Source of the DNA: CBDBND01 sp965262665
GTDB taxonomy: Bacteria > Pseudomonadota > Alphaproteobacteria > Rhodospirillales > Rhodospirillaceae
DNA length: 64,000 nt
Assembly (NCBI GenBank): GCA_965262665.1
Contig: CBDHFR010000002.1
Span: forward strand, 124,001-188,000
Direction of reading: 5' to 3'
Shown here: one piece after another, positions 19,226-28,938 of the stretch
Position numbering within the stretch: position 1 is the stretch's first letter
How the letters are laid out: each line of letters opens with the position of its first letter
Program-made: the position numbers and the translations under genes
Notes under the pieces: generated by a model
Database searches by the model: none
Told to the model about the DNA's origin: nothing
Seen by the model: only the letters and a program-made list of their open reading frames with translations

Positions 19226-19876
19226 ATGTTTTCTGTATCACGCAAAAAGTTGGACCTCCCCAACAGTTCGGATGCGCTCCCTGGCCGCTCGGAAGAAATG
19301 GCTGTGAATAACAAGCACTTTGTTAATGGTCATCCGATCAAAGGTCCTTTTCCCAATCGACTGGAAACGTCCATCTTTGGCCTAGGCTGTTTTTGGGGGG
19401 CGGAACGAAAGTTCTGGGAAGTCCCCGGCGTATTCACTACCGCAGTAGGCTACGCCGCGGGCCACACACTCAATCCCACTTATGAAGAAGTTTGTTCTGG
19501 CATGACAGGTCACAACGAAGTCGTTCTGGTGATCTATGATCCAGAGAAAGTGACCTTCGCTGAATTGCTAAAGGTGTTTTGGGAAGCCCATAACCCGACT
19601 CAGGGAATGCGGCAAGGCAACGATATGGGAACTCAGTATCGATCTGGAATCTATGTCACCACCGTTGCGCAGAGGAAACTGGCAGAAACATCAAAAAATG
19701 CATTTAATGATGCGCTGGAGAAGGCAGGTTACGGTCCGATTACAACCGAAATCCTAGATGCCCCGCCATTTTACTATGCTGAAGATTATCATCAGCAATA
19801 TCTAGCAAAGAATCCTGCCGGATATTGTGGTCTCGGTGGAACCAATGTCTCCTGCCCTTCAATTGCGGCGGAGTAG
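19226..19876 (+). CDS. msrA: peptide-methionine (S)-S-oxide reductase
   Basis: The 216-residue enzyme repairs oxidised methionine. The catalytic cysteine lies in FGLGCFWGAERKFW; further motifs are GYAAGHTLNPTYEEVCSGMT, HNEVVLVIYDP and DMGTQYRSGIYV, with C-terminal resolving cysteines in GYCGLGGTNVSCPS. The N-terminus FSVSRKKLDLPNSSDALPGR is usual for the longer MsrA type. The ATG at 19226 is preferred; a TTG one codon upstream is also possible. Confidence 0.93.
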   Translation: MFSVSRKKLDLPNSSDALPGRSEEMAVNNKHFVNGHPIKGPFPNRLETSIFGLGCFWGAERKFWEVPGVFTTAVGYAAGHTLNPTYEEVCSGMTGHNEVVLVIYDPEKVTFAELLKVFWEAHNPTQGMRQGNDMGTQYRSGIYVTTVAQRKLAETSKNAFNDALEKAGYGPITTEILDAPPFYYAEDYHQQYLAKNPAGYCGLGGTNVSCPSIAAE

Positions 19877-19882
19877 CGTCCT

Positions 19883-20647
19883 TTAATCCATTGAGGAACT
19901 GCGCAACAGATCGATTGAAAAGGTAAATCTGCCTGCAGGGTGTTCACTCACCGAAACCTCAAAAATGCGTCCGGCCTGATCTTTATAGGACCGAACAATT
20001 ATTAAAGTTGGACTTGCCGGTTGAACACCCAGCTCCCATGCCTTTTTATCTTCAATAGAATCGGCAAAAAGATCCATGGTGACTTTATCGGCGGTCATCC
20101 CGAATTCTTTTTCAATCACCATGAAAACAGGCGTCGCATCTTTGCCCAGACGATCTGCCAATCGTTTATGTTCGGGCCTGACGTAAACATCAGTCCAACA
20201 AATAGGAGATTTTTCATCTAAGTAGCGAATGCCTTCAATTTTGTGCCAAGTCTCACCGGGTGTACATCCAATCAACGCCGCCAATTTTGGATCCGCTTGT
20301 ATATCTTCGCTTCTTTTAACTTTCAGTATTGTATCTTTCGAGTATTGAAGCAGTTCTTCGATCGTTCTCAGTTTTTGCACAAACATGGTTGTCGGGTTTC
20401 TCGAAACAACCACCGTTCCCGAACCTTGCCGGCGGATAACCATTCCGTTTTCTATGAGGCGGCGAAAGGCTTCTCTTACCGTAAACCGGCTCACACTAAA
20501 GCGGTTGCAAAGAACCAGTTCTGTTGGCATGCGCGTACCGACGGGAAAGGTCTCGGTCTCAATTTCCTGTTGTAAAATATCAGCCAACTCCTGGTATCGC
20601 GGCGGAGCGGCGCGCATCGACACAGCGGGTGAGTGAGGTTGATCCAT
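19883..20647 (-). CDS. GntR-family transcriptional regulator (HutC subfamily)
   Basis: A 254-residue regulator with an N-terminal winged helix (RYQELADILQQEIETETFPV, then SVSRFTVREAFRRLIENGMV) and a C-terminal UTRA effector domain from about residue 95 (WHKIEGIRYLDEKSPICWTD). It is divergent from the acyl-CoA dehydrogenase operon. A near-perfect palindrome lies between the two starts, so it probably represses that operon and itself. The effector is unknown, perhaps the acid or CoA ester handled by the operon. Confidence 0.88.
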   Translation of the reverse strand: MDQPHSPAVSMRAAPPRYQELADILQQEIETETFPVGTRMPTELVLCNRFSVSRFTVREAFRRLIENGMVIRRQGSGTVVVSRNPTTMFVQKLRTIEELLQYSKDTILKVKRSEDIQADPKLAALIGCTPGETWHKIEGIRYLDEKSPICWTDVYVRPEHKRLADRLGKDATPVFMVIEKEFGMTADKVTMDLFADSIEDKKAWELGVQPASPTLIIVRSYKDQAGRIFEVSVSEHPAGRFTFSIDLLRSSSMD

Positions 20648-20715
20648 TCGTCAGCTCCAAGTGTCTTGCCAAGACTTTGTCAAACGGCCCAAGCTCATTT
20701 GGGTTTGCACTATAG

Positions 20716-20742
20716 GTACAGACAAATATTATTTGTCTGTAC
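20716..20742. promoter_or_regulatory. palindromic operator, likely GntR-type
   Basis: Twelve-base perfect arms (GTACAGACAAAT and ATTTGTCTGTAC) are separated by ATT. The site lies 69 bases upstream of the GntR gene and 156 bases upstream of the acyl-CoA dehydrogenase. A weaker related site (AGACAAA ... ATTTGTAC) follows at about 20770–20791. Arms of this kind fit HutC-subfamily binding sites. Confidence 0.75.
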
Positions 20743-20897
20743 ATTTTAACCGAGATACACTGCAAAACCAGACAAAAGCGTGATTTGTACATAAAAATAT
20801 TGTGGCTTGATCCACCCTATGTGTCGTTTGACCATGGGTCTCGACATAGCGTCCAACACTGCTACCACTCGGTGATCGTCACGAAAGGCAGACGAGA

Positions 20898-22064
20898 ATG
20901 GCCCTTAAAGACGCAAAACTCGATCAATCGGATGAAGCCATCATGCTGGAGAGTATCCACAAGTGGCTGGTTCGCGACGTAGCGCCTTACGCCATGGAGC
21001 TGGAACATGCGGATGCTTATCCCACGGACATGGTTGAACAGATGAAAGACTTAGGGCTGTTCGGCGCAACCATCGGTGAACAGTGGGGTGGGCTTGGTCT
21101 CAGCGCGTCCACCTACGCAAAAATCGTATCCATGGTGTCGGAAGTATGGATGTCACTGACAGGCATTTTTAATTCCCATTTAATGATGGCGGCTGCAGTT
21201 GAGAAATTTGGCACAGAAGAACAAAAACAACGATTTTTACCTCGTTTTGCGTCTGGTGAGTTGCGGGGAGGGACAGGGTTAACCGAGCCCGACGCGGGAA
21301 CTGACTTGCAAGGTATCCGTACCAAAGCGGTCAGGGATGGAGATGATTACGTCATCAATGGAACAAAGACCTGGATCACCAATTCCATCGAAGGCTCCTG
21401 CTTTGCGCTTTTGACAAAAACAGACATCCAAGCCGACCCGCCACGCAAAGGCATGAGCATGTTCATTGTCGAAAAGGGACCAGGTTTCAAAATCTCAAAA
21501 CGTCTCGAAAAACTGGGTTACAAAGGGATCGACTCAGGAGAGATGGCCTTCGAAGATTATCGGGTCAGCGCCGACAATTTGATCGGCGGTGAAGAGGGGC
21601 AAGGATTTTACCAAGCCGTCGGTGGCTTGGAACTTGGCCGCATCAATGTGGCCGCGCGTTCAGTCGGTATCGCAAAACGTGCGTTGGACGAAGCCGTCAG
21701 GTATAGCCAAGAACGGAAAACGTTCGGCAAGCCCATCTGTCAGCATCAAGCCATCCAACTCAAATTGGCCGATATGGCTACGCGATATGAAGCGTCGAGG
21801 CTTTTGGTCGAGCAGGCAGCGACCGCCTATGATGAAGGCCGTCGATGCGATCTTGAAGCTGGTATGGCGAAATATCACGCCTCAGAGGCGGCCATCGAAA
21901 ACTCACTAGAATGTATGCGTATTTATGGTGGTTATGGGTATTCGAAAGAGTTTGTGGTTGAACGTCTCTATCGCGATGCGCCTTTGATGGTGATCGGTGA
22001 AGGCACAAATGAAATGCAGCGCATCATCATCGCGCGTCAATTAATCGATCGGAATAAAATCTAA
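20898..22064 (+). CDS. acyl-CoA dehydrogenase
   Basis: The 388-residue flavoprotein has the standard acyl-CoA dehydrogenase layout: an all-alpha N-terminal domain, the central FAD segment GGTGLTEPDAGTDLQGIRTK and DDYVINGTKTWITNS, and the C-terminal RKTFGKPICQHQAIQLKLAD, CMRIYGGYGYSKEF and GEGTNEMQRIIIARQLI. It is the first gene of an operon with two CoA transferases, so it probably oxidises an acyl-CoA formed by one of them. Its stop overlaps the next start (TAATG). Confidence 0.9.
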   Translation: MALKDAKLDQSDEAIMLESIHKWLVRDVAPYAMELEHADAYPTDMVEQMKDLGLFGATIGEQWGGLGLSASTYAKIVSMVSEVWMSLTGIFNSHLMMAAAVEKFGTEEQKQRFLPRFASGELRGGTGLTEPDAGTDLQGIRTKAVRDGDDYVINGTKTWITNSIEGSCFALLTKTDIQADPPRKGMSMFIVEKGPGFKISKRLEKLGYKGIDSGEMAFEDYRVSADNLIGGEEGQGFYQAVGGLELGRINVAARSVGIAKRALDEAVRYSQERKTFGKPICQHQAIQLKLADMATRYEASRLLVEQAATAYDEGRRCDLEAGMAKYHASEAAIENSLECMRIYGGYGYSKEFVVERLYRDAPLMVIGEGTNEMQRIIIARQLIDRNKI

Positions 22065-23254
22065 TGTCATTGCCGCTTGAAGGGCTCCGTATTCTCACAG
22101 TCGAGCAATACGGTGCGGGGCCATATTGTTCGATGTTTCTAGCTGATATGGGTGCCGAGGTCATCAAGATAGAGAATCCAGCATCTAGTGGCGATTTCGC
22201 CCGTGCAACAGGTCCCTATTTCTTAGGTGAGAATGACAGTCTCTATTTCCAAAGTTTCAATCTCAACAAACAAAGCCTGACGCTTAATCTTAAATCCAAG
22301 CAGGGGACAGAGGTTTTCCATAAGCTGGTTAAGGCCTCGGACGCAGTCATCAATAATATGCGCGGCAATCAGCCGGCCAAGGTCGGACTCGATTACAGGA
22401 CGCTTCAGGTCGTCAATCCGAAGATTGTCTGCGGTCATATCTCCGCCTATGGCCGGGACAACTCGCGCACATCCAGACCCGGTTATGATTATCTGATGCA
22501 GGCCGAAGCCGGTTTCCTGTCGGTGACAGGTGAACCGGACGGTCCACCGGCGCGGTTTGGCCTGTCGATGGTCGACTTTATGACCGGCATGATGCTGGCG
22601 TTCGGCACTACATCAGCCATATTAAAAGCGCAGAAATCGGGGACGGGGTGTGACGTAGATGTGAGCCTCATGGAGGCTGCGCTTCATCAGCTAACCTATC
22701 CAGGAATCTGGTACTTGAATGAAGGATTGGTGACGGGGCGTATTGCCCGGGGCGCCCACCCCTCTGTGACACCCAGCCAGCTTGTGCGTAGCAAAGACGG
22801 TTGGCTTTTTGTCATGTGCCAGAATCCAAGATTTTGGGATCTGATGTTGGAGGGCGCCGATCGCACGGACCTAGGTCAGGACCCCCGATTCATCGATCTT
22901 CCATCTCGTCTGGAAAACAGAGACGCCCTGACAGCTGAACTGGATTCTATTTTCTCAGAACGAACTACCGAAGAATGGGTAGAACACTTTAAGGACAGTA
23001 TTCCCATCGCACCCGTCTATGACATGGCCGAAGCATTGGATAATCCGTTCCTTCAAGAAATTGGCATGATCAATGAAATACAGCACTCCAACCGGCAAGG
23101 GATGCGTGTCCTAAACAATCCGATTCGCCTTGACGGCAACCGATTACCACAACGTCCTGGTCCAAAACTGGGCTCAAGTACGGATCAGTTATTGAAGGAT
23201 GTTGGATACACCGACGACGATATTGCAGCAATGCGTGCAGCCGGGGACGTCTGA
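22064..23254 (+). CDS. class III CoA transferase (CaiB/BaiF family)
   Basis: A 396-residue protein with LRILTVEQYGAGPYCSMFLA and DMGAEVIKIENP at the N-terminus, NKQSLTLNLKSKQG and VGLDYRTLQVVNPKIVCGHI. The catalytic aspartate is expected in GLSMVDFMTGMMLAFG. Enzymes of this family move CoA between carboxylic acids. It overlaps the dehydrogenase by one base and is followed by a second, paralogous transferase, so the operon can activate two different acids or the two may form a heteromer. Confidence 0.88.
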   Translation: MSLPLEGLRILTVEQYGAGPYCSMFLADMGAEVIKIENPASSGDFARATGPYFLGENDSLYFQSFNLNKQSLTLNLKSKQGTEVFHKLVKASDAVINNMRGNQPAKVGLDYRTLQVVNPKIVCGHISAYGRDNSRTSRPGYDYLMQAEAGFLSVTGEPDGPPARFGLSMVDFMTGMMLAFGTTSAILKAQKSGTGCDVDVSLMEAALHQLTYPGIWYLNEGLVTGRIARGAHPSVTPSQLVRSKDGWLFVMCQNPRFWDLMLEGADRTDLGQDPRFIDLPSRLENRDALTAELDSIFSERTTEEWVEHFKDSIPIAPVYDMAEALDNPFLQEIGMINEIQHSNRQGMRVLNNPIRLDGNRLPQRPGPKLGSSTDQLLKDVGYTDDDIAAMRAAGDV

Positions 23255-23306
23255 GACGTCCCACATCAGGGTGCATGTCCACTAGCTCGCTGATTAGGGG
23301 AAAATC

Positions 23307-24413
23307 GTGAAACTTGACGGCATCCGGGTCATTGACCTGTCAATGTATCTGCCAGGACCTCATCTCACACTGATGATGGCAGACCATGGCGCGGAAGTCA
23401 TTCGCGTTGAACCTCCAAGTGGCGAACCGGCGCGTCAGTATGGTCCGTTTCAGTCCGGTCATTCCGTGTGGTTTCGCAACACACACCGTGGCAAGAAGAG
23501 TGTCTGCTTGAATCTAAAGGACGATAAGGACAGAGAGCGTCTTCTTTCTCTTTGCGAAACCGCCGATGTTTTTGTTGAGGCCTTTCGGCCCGGAGTGGTG
23601 GCGCGTCTTGGTGTGGACTACGAGTCTGTAAAGGCAAGAAACTCAAAAATAATCTATTGCTCGGTCTCTGCGTTTGGACAGACAGGGCCATTGTCCACCA
23701 AAGCAACTCACGATATGGGAGCCCAGGCTTTGACCGGCTTGTTGGCAATCAATGACACTGGTGATGGCAAGCCTGTGGTTCCAGGATTGCCAGGGGCTGA
23801 TATGGGATCATCGCTGGTCGGTCTGACGGGAATTCTCATGGCACTTTATCGAAGAGAGAAAACCGGGGAGGGAGATTTCGTCGACGCCACCATGTATGAT
23901 ACTCTGTTGTCTTGGACGGCCCATCTCAATGGATCCGTTTTTGTCGATGGCAAAGCACCCACGACACGAGAAGGACGGTCGATCGGAGGGGCGGCGTTCT
24001 ACAATGTCTATGAGACCAAAGACGGACGATTTATTGCTCTAACCGGACGCGAAGAAAAATTTGCGACCAGCTTACTCACCTCATTGGGCCGTCCCGATTT
24101 GATTGAGCTGTGCAAATTAGATGATTGCGTTGCACAGGATCCGGTCAAAGAATTTTTAAAAAAAGCCCTTCAAGAAAAAACCCAGCACGAATGGATTGAA
24201 TACTTAACACCGTTGGAATTGGGTTGGGCGCCGGTGCTCGATATGGTCGAAGCCTTTGAACAGGATCACGCCAAGGCTAGAAATATGATTATCAAAGAGG
24301 GCCCAGATATTCAGCATGTCGGCAATCCTATACAATTTATTAAAGAACCCGCAGAAATTCGTTTAGAAGTACCGGAACTGAACCAACACTTTAATCAGTT
24401 GTTCAAATCATAA
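23307..24413 (+). CDS. class III CoA transferase (CaiB/BaiF family), second copy
   Basis: The 368-residue protein shows RVIDLSMYLPGPHLTLMMAD, HGAEVIRVEPPSGEPARQYG, the HRGKKSVCLNLKDDKDRERL core and the catalytic region LPGADMGSSLVGLTGILMAL. It is closer to the alpha-methylacyl-CoA racemase branch than the preceding copy, so racemase activity is an alternative. It lies 52 bases after the first transferase with a GGGGA ribosome site and appears to end the operon. Confidence 0.86.
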   Translation: MKLDGIRVIDLSMYLPGPHLTLMMADHGAEVIRVEPPSGEPARQYGPFQSGHSVWFRNTHRGKKSVCLNLKDDKDRERLLSLCETADVFVEAFRPGVVARLGVDYESVKARNSKIIYCSVSAFGQTGPLSTKATHDMGAQALTGLLAINDTGDGKPVVPGLPGADMGSSLVGLTGILMALYRREKTGEGDFVDATMYDTLLSWTAHLNGSVFVDGKAPTTREGRSIGGAAFYNVYETKDGRFIALTGREEKFATSLLTSLGRPDLIELCKLDDCVAQDPVKEFLKKALQEKTQHEWIEYLTPLELGWAPVLDMVEAFEQDHAKARNMIIKEGPDIQHVGNPIQFIKEPAEIRLEVPELNQHFNQLFKS

Positions 24414-24499
24414 AACTGATCACGTGCACGGCCCGCAAGCCGTCGCCGATCACTCCGAATTCATTGGTAAGAGCCGTTGTCCGATGGCACCATAGTGTC

Positions 24500-25231
24500 A
24501 TGGCGCTCAGTAAAATGACTTTTGATATCTTCAGGCAGTTGCAGTCTGAAATAGCATCGCATCCTATCAAACTAGTGACCGTTGGTTATCCAGATTGTCT
24601 GGTCAACGCGAGTTTTATCGGGAAAACATTTGGGGAGGATTTGGTTCCGAAACTAATTTATCGCGAAGACTCAAAAGACATAATCAATTGGCACGCTCTG
24701 GGAGCGCAGCTAGACAAAATTATTGAGACCAAAAGCCTGCTTGAACTCCTAAAAATTGATATGACCGTTCTCGATATCAATGAAGTACGAAGAGGTGAAA
24801 CTCTTTGTGATCTCAATGAACCGATTGCTCAGGATTTACATGGGCAGTTCGACATTGTTTTGGACGGCGGAACAATGGAACATTGTTTTAACGTTGGGCA
24901 AGTCATCAAGAATTTTTTAGCGTTGGCAAAAGTGGACGGGTATGTCATTCACCAAAATCCACTGATGGTCATGAATCATGGCTTCTATAATTTTAATCCA
25001 ACGTTCTACTACGATTTTTACAAAGACAACGGCCATGATCTTGTTAGTCCAATTTACGGATCAACTGCTCAAGGCCTTGACTACAAAATCACGAAGCTAC
25101 CATACATCGAAAAATTTCCAGGCGTACCCGAAGACAGCTGGGTGACTGTCGTAGTAAAGAAGCAACATGACCGCGCCAGTACCTGGCCTATGCAATCAAA
25201 ATACAAGATGTACCCAGAACTAAAAAAATAG
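24500..25231 (+). CDS. SAM-dependent methyltransferase-like protein
   Basis: A 243-residue protein starting at the ATG at 24500; an upstream GTG in the same frame (24464) is less likely. LVTVGYPDCLVN near the start, TVLDINEVRRGE and FDIVLDGGTMEHCFNVGQVI follow the order of SAM-binding motifs I to III of class I methyltransferases, although the glycine-rich loop is weak. Such proteins are common in surface-glycan loci, and it borders the pseudaminic acid region. The substrate is unknown. Confidence 0.6.
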   Translation: MALSKMTFDIFRQLQSEIASHPIKLVTVGYPDCLVNASFIGKTFGEDLVPKLIYREDSKDIINWHALGAQLDKIIETKSLLELLKIDMTVLDINEVRRGETLCDLNEPIAQDLHGQFDIVLDGGTMEHCFNVGQVIKNFLALAKVDGYVIHQNPLMVMNHGFYNFNPTFYYDFYKDNGHDLVSPIYGSTAQGLDYKITKLPYIEKFPGVPEDSWVTVVVKKQHDRASTWPMQSKYKMYPELKK

Positions 25232-25330
25232 TTTGGAATACGTCGGGTCAGTCGTTAGAGCCAAACTTTGGGTGAGGTTGTTGATATAGAGCACGCAGTA
25301 CTGCTCCGGTGTAGCAATTGAACCGGTGGC

Positions 25331-27001
25331 TCAACGGATGGGTTCAGAAAGACTCACCGTCTGACGTGCGTCAACGTTCTTCACTTCCTGAACAACTCCG
25401 CTCGGCCAACGGACCTCAATCCGGTCGATCGACTCGTGGCTTCCTAACCCAATGATTAGGGTTGGGTCATTGGTCGAATTATAACCGTGAGCGCTCGTGT
25501 GCTCTCTCACTTGAATGAGTTCGTCAGCCTCAATCGTAACCTTGGCGCCATATCCGTTGCGGTTGCTATTGGTCCCTCTGAGAGCAATTTTGATCCACGC
25601 ATTGTCGTTGCCTTGATTTATAAGCGCATGATTTTGTTGAGGAATATTAACCATTTGGCCATCGCTGTAGTAAGTGCGGTTGGTTAGCAAGAGATCAGCG
25701 AAACCATCATTATTTAGGTCTGCCGCACCAACACCACTGCCAATACCGAAGCCTTCTGCGCCTGATCCCTCTGTTATGTCAGTAAAGGTCTGATCACCAT
25801 TGTTGCGATAGAGCTTATTAAAAGCCGGGTCCCATGCAATGTAGAACTGAACAAACATCGGCATTTGATTTATGACATCGTTGATTAGGACATTAGAGAG
25901 GCCGCCATTGTTTACATAAATGTCTAGATAACCGTCATTGTCAAAATCGGCAAATGTACAACCACGTGCTCCGCCTGGGTCACCGGCGCCTGACGTCAGG
26001 GTTATGTCTCGAAAACTAACTTTGTTATTCTCCGCTAAATTGCTCAAGATCAGGCGGTTTGCCTGGTCTGCCGTGGGCAAGTAAAAATCAAAATCCCCAT
26101 CATTATCGATATCGCCGATGCACGCTCCATTTGCGTTTCCGGGATTGAGAAAGGCAAGACCGTTTGGGCCACTCCGATTGGTCGTAATGTCTTGAAAAGT
26201 ACCATTCTTGTTGTTGAGAAGGAGAACTTTGGTATCACCCTCATTGGTAATGAGTAGATCAACCCAACCGTCATCATTGACATCGGTCCAGTTGGGGGAG
26301 CCCTGCGAATTAGCTTCTAATACTTTTCCCAATATAGCGACGCCAGAGTCATGAGTGACATCAGTAAAAGTACCATCGCCATTGTTTTTAAACAGCGCGT
26401 TTTCGATGTCGTGATCTGCGCATTTCCAAAAAAGATCGAGATCACCGTCGTTGTCATAGTCTCCCCAAGCCACACCAGCGCCGGTATTTCCGACTCCGCC
26501 AACACGTGCGTCATCCTCATTATTTGCGCGCATAACACCGGCCGACCGTGTGACATCTTCAAAATTGGCCGTTCCTGTTTCGATCAAAAGGTTTTTGTAG
26601 ACAGTAGTCGGAACATGGGCTCTGCGGTTTAGGCCAGGAGGCATATTTGACACTGCCAAATCATCATCGCCGTCATTGTCAAAATCACCCCACGACGCAC
26701 CCCGGCTGTAACTTCCAGAATTTTCCACTCCCCGTTCTTTCGCTACGTTTCGGAAGTTTCCGTTTCCATCATTTTCCCACAGACGATTGTTGATTCCATC
26801 AGCGAGAGCCTCGGCAGGGATGTAAATATCAAGATCCCCATCTTTGTCGTAATCTGAAAATGCCGGGCCGGTGCTGTTTACAGCCATATCAGCAATGCCG
26901 ATCTGATCGCTGACATCAGTAAACCTGATCGGAGCTTCGTCTGCGGCGGCCAAAGACGAGACAAAAAATAGGCATGTTCCAAAAAGCGCTAATGCGATCA
27001 T
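25331..27001 (-). CDS. exported FG-GAP/VCBS repeat protein with ASPIC/UnbV domain
   Basis: A 556-residue secreted protein: signal peptide IALALFGTCLFFVSSLAA, then a beta-propeller of repeats of the type DYDKDGDLDIYIP, DFDNDGDDDLAVS, DYDNDGDLDLFW and DFDNDGYLDIYVNNGG, which bind calcium through their DxDxDG loops. The C-terminus from about residue 470 is the ASPIC/UnbV domain (GTNSNRNGYGAKV, IDRIEVRWPSG). The start at 27001 has an AGGGG site; upstream in-frame ATGs would bury the signal. It is probably a surface or periplasmic binding protein; the ligand is unknown. Confidence 0.82.
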   Translation of the reverse strand: MIALALFGTCLFFVSSLAAADEAPIRFTDVSDQIGIADMAVNSTGPAFSDYDKDGDLDIYIPAEALADGINNRLWENDGNGNFRNVAKERGVENSGSYSRGASWGDFDNDGDDDLAVSNMPPGLNRRAHVPTTVYKNLLIETGTANFEDVTRSAGVMRANNEDDARVGGVGNTGAGVAWGDYDNDGDLDLFWKCADHDIENALFKNNGDGTFTDVTHDSGVAILGKVLEANSQGSPNWTDVNDDGWVDLLITNEGDTKVLLLNNKNGTFQDITTNRSGPNGLAFLNPGNANGACIGDIDNDGDFDFYLPTADQANRLILSNLAENNKVSFRDITLTSGAGDPGGARGCTFADFDNDGYLDIYVNNGGLSNVLINDVINQMPMFVQFYIAWDPAFNKLYRNNGDQTFTDITEGSGAEGFGIGSGVGAADLNNDGFADLLLTNRTYYSDGQMVNIPQQNHALINQGNDNAWIKIALRGTNSNRNGYGAKVTIEADELIQVREHTSAHGYNSTNDPTLIIGLGSHESIDRIEVRWPSGVVQEVKNVDARQTVSLSEPIR

Positions 27002-27093
27002 CACAGGCCCCTTTCCTCGGATTCCTATCATTGTGATCAAAAGATACTCAGCGTGAAATAGTAGGTTGGCAATAACCATACCGAGAACAGCGG

Positions 27094-27843
27094 CTATTGA
27101 TCAAAGTGTTGTCTAAGAATCTGTCGTGAGAGTGTCACGAAACTGGTTTCATTTTGCTCGACAAATGCGGTAAGTCTGTCGATGGAGACCACCTCAACTA
27201 AGTCGTATTCGTCATTGTCAGTATCTTCAAACAGTGTGTGTATCTCGGCCGCGCCCAGATCCACATTGATTCGTATAACAATATCGAAATTGTGAAGACT
27301 CAAATCTTCGTAGAGACCAACAATTCCTTCAATACCTGCGATTGAAATCTCAATACCCAATTCTTCTTTCATTTCACGCAGAAGAAAATTGCTTTCGTTG
27401 ACCACACCGTCTTGACCAACGCTTTCACTGTCCAACGTGCCAGACGGAGCGAGTTCCCATTTATTTGAATCAAGGAAAACCTTGGGTCCCCGGCGGGCAA
27501 GCACCAGACCATCGCGGCACACCAATATGCCCGAACAAGCGAGGGGGCGAACATTAAGTGATTGAAATAACGCTGCTTCTTGGGACTGGGCGTAAAAATA
27601 GCGGTACTGTGCTTGATGGACGTCGACGCGGTCGGGCGTCACCGACAGTACAGATAACAGACTACCGTCAAAAAGATTTAGGTCTTGATCGAACACAGCC
27701 CGTTGCCAAATTTCATCCACTTTGGACTGTAGATTGATCTCCACTTCAGAACTGTATTTAACAAGCTTGACTTGAATGCTCTTGTCTATGGGGTAGGCGC
27801 GCAGTCCTTCCCCCAAGTCTTGCCAGTCGTTCGATCCTGTCAT
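27094..27843 (-). CDS. Nudix hydrolase
   Basis: A 249-residue protein whose second half holds a Nudix domain: GILVCRDGLVLARRGPKVFL, APSGTLDSES and the catalytic helix NFLLREMKEELGIEI, which matches REUXEEXGU with an insertion before it. The first ~90 residues are an unassigned domain. It follows pseI by three bases and so is probably in the glycan operon, perhaps cleaning up or hydrolysing nucleotide sugars. That role is an inference. Confidence 0.8.
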   Translation of the reverse strand: MTGSNDWQDLGEGLRAYPIDKSIQVKLVKYSSEVEINLQSKVDEIWQRAVFDQDLNLFDGSLLSVLSVTPDRVDVHQAQYRYFYAQSQEAALFQSLNVRPLACSGILVCRDGLVLARRGPKVFLDSNKWELAPSGTLDSESVGQDGVVNESNFLLREMKEELGIEISIAGIEGIVGLYEDLSLHNFDIVIRINVDLGAAEIHTLFEDTDNDEYDLVEVVSIDRLTAFVEQNETSFVTLSRQILRQHFDQ

Positions 27844-27846
27844 GAA

Positions 27847-28938
27847 TCAATCGCTACGCTCGGCAACCATGGACCAATCGAGAGGTTCGCCCTTTTCAAG
27901 GGTACGTAACGCTGTACGACCTAAAACCTCGGACAAGCGCTTCGGTGTCAGACCATGTCCTGGACGAATTGATTTTATATTCGTTGGGGTAAACAGCTCA
28001 CCTTTTTTAATGTTCTCAACAACGTATAGAGACCGTCTAAAGGCAAGGCTTGATTGTTCAGAGGGTGTGGGACCATCATTGACCTGACCACGCACCACCC
28101 AAGCACTGCGGCAGTCGTCAACCAACTTTTTGAGCAAATCCGGCGTCAATGAAAACGCAGAGTCAGCGGTTTCCGGTTCGGATGAGTCAATGACATGTTT
28201 TTCAATCAGGTACGCTCCAATAGCACAGGCAAGGGCGGACGACATGGTTCCCAATGTGTGATCCGAATATCCCACTGGAATCCCAAACCGGTGTGCTAAA
28301 TCTGGAATACTGGCCAAATTCGCCTCTTCGGGAACGGCGGGATATGAGCTATTGCAATGTAAGAGAACAATTTCTTTGGCACCCGCCTTCAAGCCAACAT
28401 TTACAGCCTCATCAATCTCTTTGATCGTGCAGAGTCCCGTAGAAATAATGATAGGTTTTGCGGTTTCAGCGCAAGTTTTTATCAAGTCATGATCAACGGC
28501 CTCAAAGGAGGCAATCTTGAAAGCTGGCGCGTCGAGTGAGGCCAACATTTCCACGGCTGCATTGTCAAAAGGACTCGCAAACGGAATAAGGCCACGATCG
28601 CGGCATAAAGCAAAGAGATCGGGGAACCACTCATAAGGTGTGGCGGCCTCTGAATAGAGATCGTGCAAACGCCTTCCTTTCCAAAGCGTATCACCCGATA
28701 GAAGGAAATCTGGCCGGTCACTGTTAAGAGTCAAAGAGTCCGCTGTGTATGCCTGGAATTTTACTGCATGCACCCCTGCCGTCGCCGCTCCCTCGATAAT
28801 TCGGATGGCGCGTTCAAAGCTGCCACCATGATTGGCAGAAAGTTCAGCAACAATAAAAGGTGAATAAGATGCTCCGATCCGCCGACCTGCAATCTCAACG
28901 CATGTTTCTGCTGTCATGGATTCTAGATTTTCATCCAA
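27847..28938 (-). CDS. pseI: pseudaminic acid / N-acetylneuraminic acid synthase
   Basis: The 363-residue enzyme condenses a 6-deoxy amino-hexose (or ManNAc) with phosphoenolpyruvate to make a nonulosonic acid. Motifs: FIVAELSANHGGSFERAIRI, AVKFQAYTADSLTL, FASPFDNAAVEML, IISTGLCTIKEIDEAV, GYSDHTLG and EKHVIDSS, followed by a C-terminal SAF (antifreeze-like) domain (FRRSLYVVENIKKGELFTP). NeuB and LegI are alternatives, but pseB- and pseC-like genes nearby favour PseI. It appears intact, unlike most of its pathway partners. Confidence 0.85.
   Translation of the reverse strand: MDENLESMTAETCVEIAGRRIGASYSPFIVAELSANHGGSFERAIRIIEGAATAGVHAVKFQAYTADSLTLNSDRPDFLLSGDTLWKGRRLHDLYSEAATPYEWFPDLFALCRDRGLIPFASPFDNAAVEMLASLDAPAFKIASFEAVDHDLIKTCAETAKPIIISTGLCTIKEIDEAVNVGLKAGAKEIVLLHCNSSYPAVPEEANLASIPDLAHRFGIPVGYSDHTLGTMSSALACAIGAYLIEKHVIDSSEPETADSAFSLTPDLLKKLVDDCRSAWVVRGQVNDGPTPSEQSSLAFRRSLYVVENIKKGELFTPTNIKSIRPGHGLTPKRLSEVLGRTALRTLEKGEPLDWSMVAERSD

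Noticed and set aside
25331..27001. Repetitive acidic loops taken as a tandem DNA repeat
   Set aside because: The repetition is at protein level (calcium-binding propeller loops); the DNA units are diverged.
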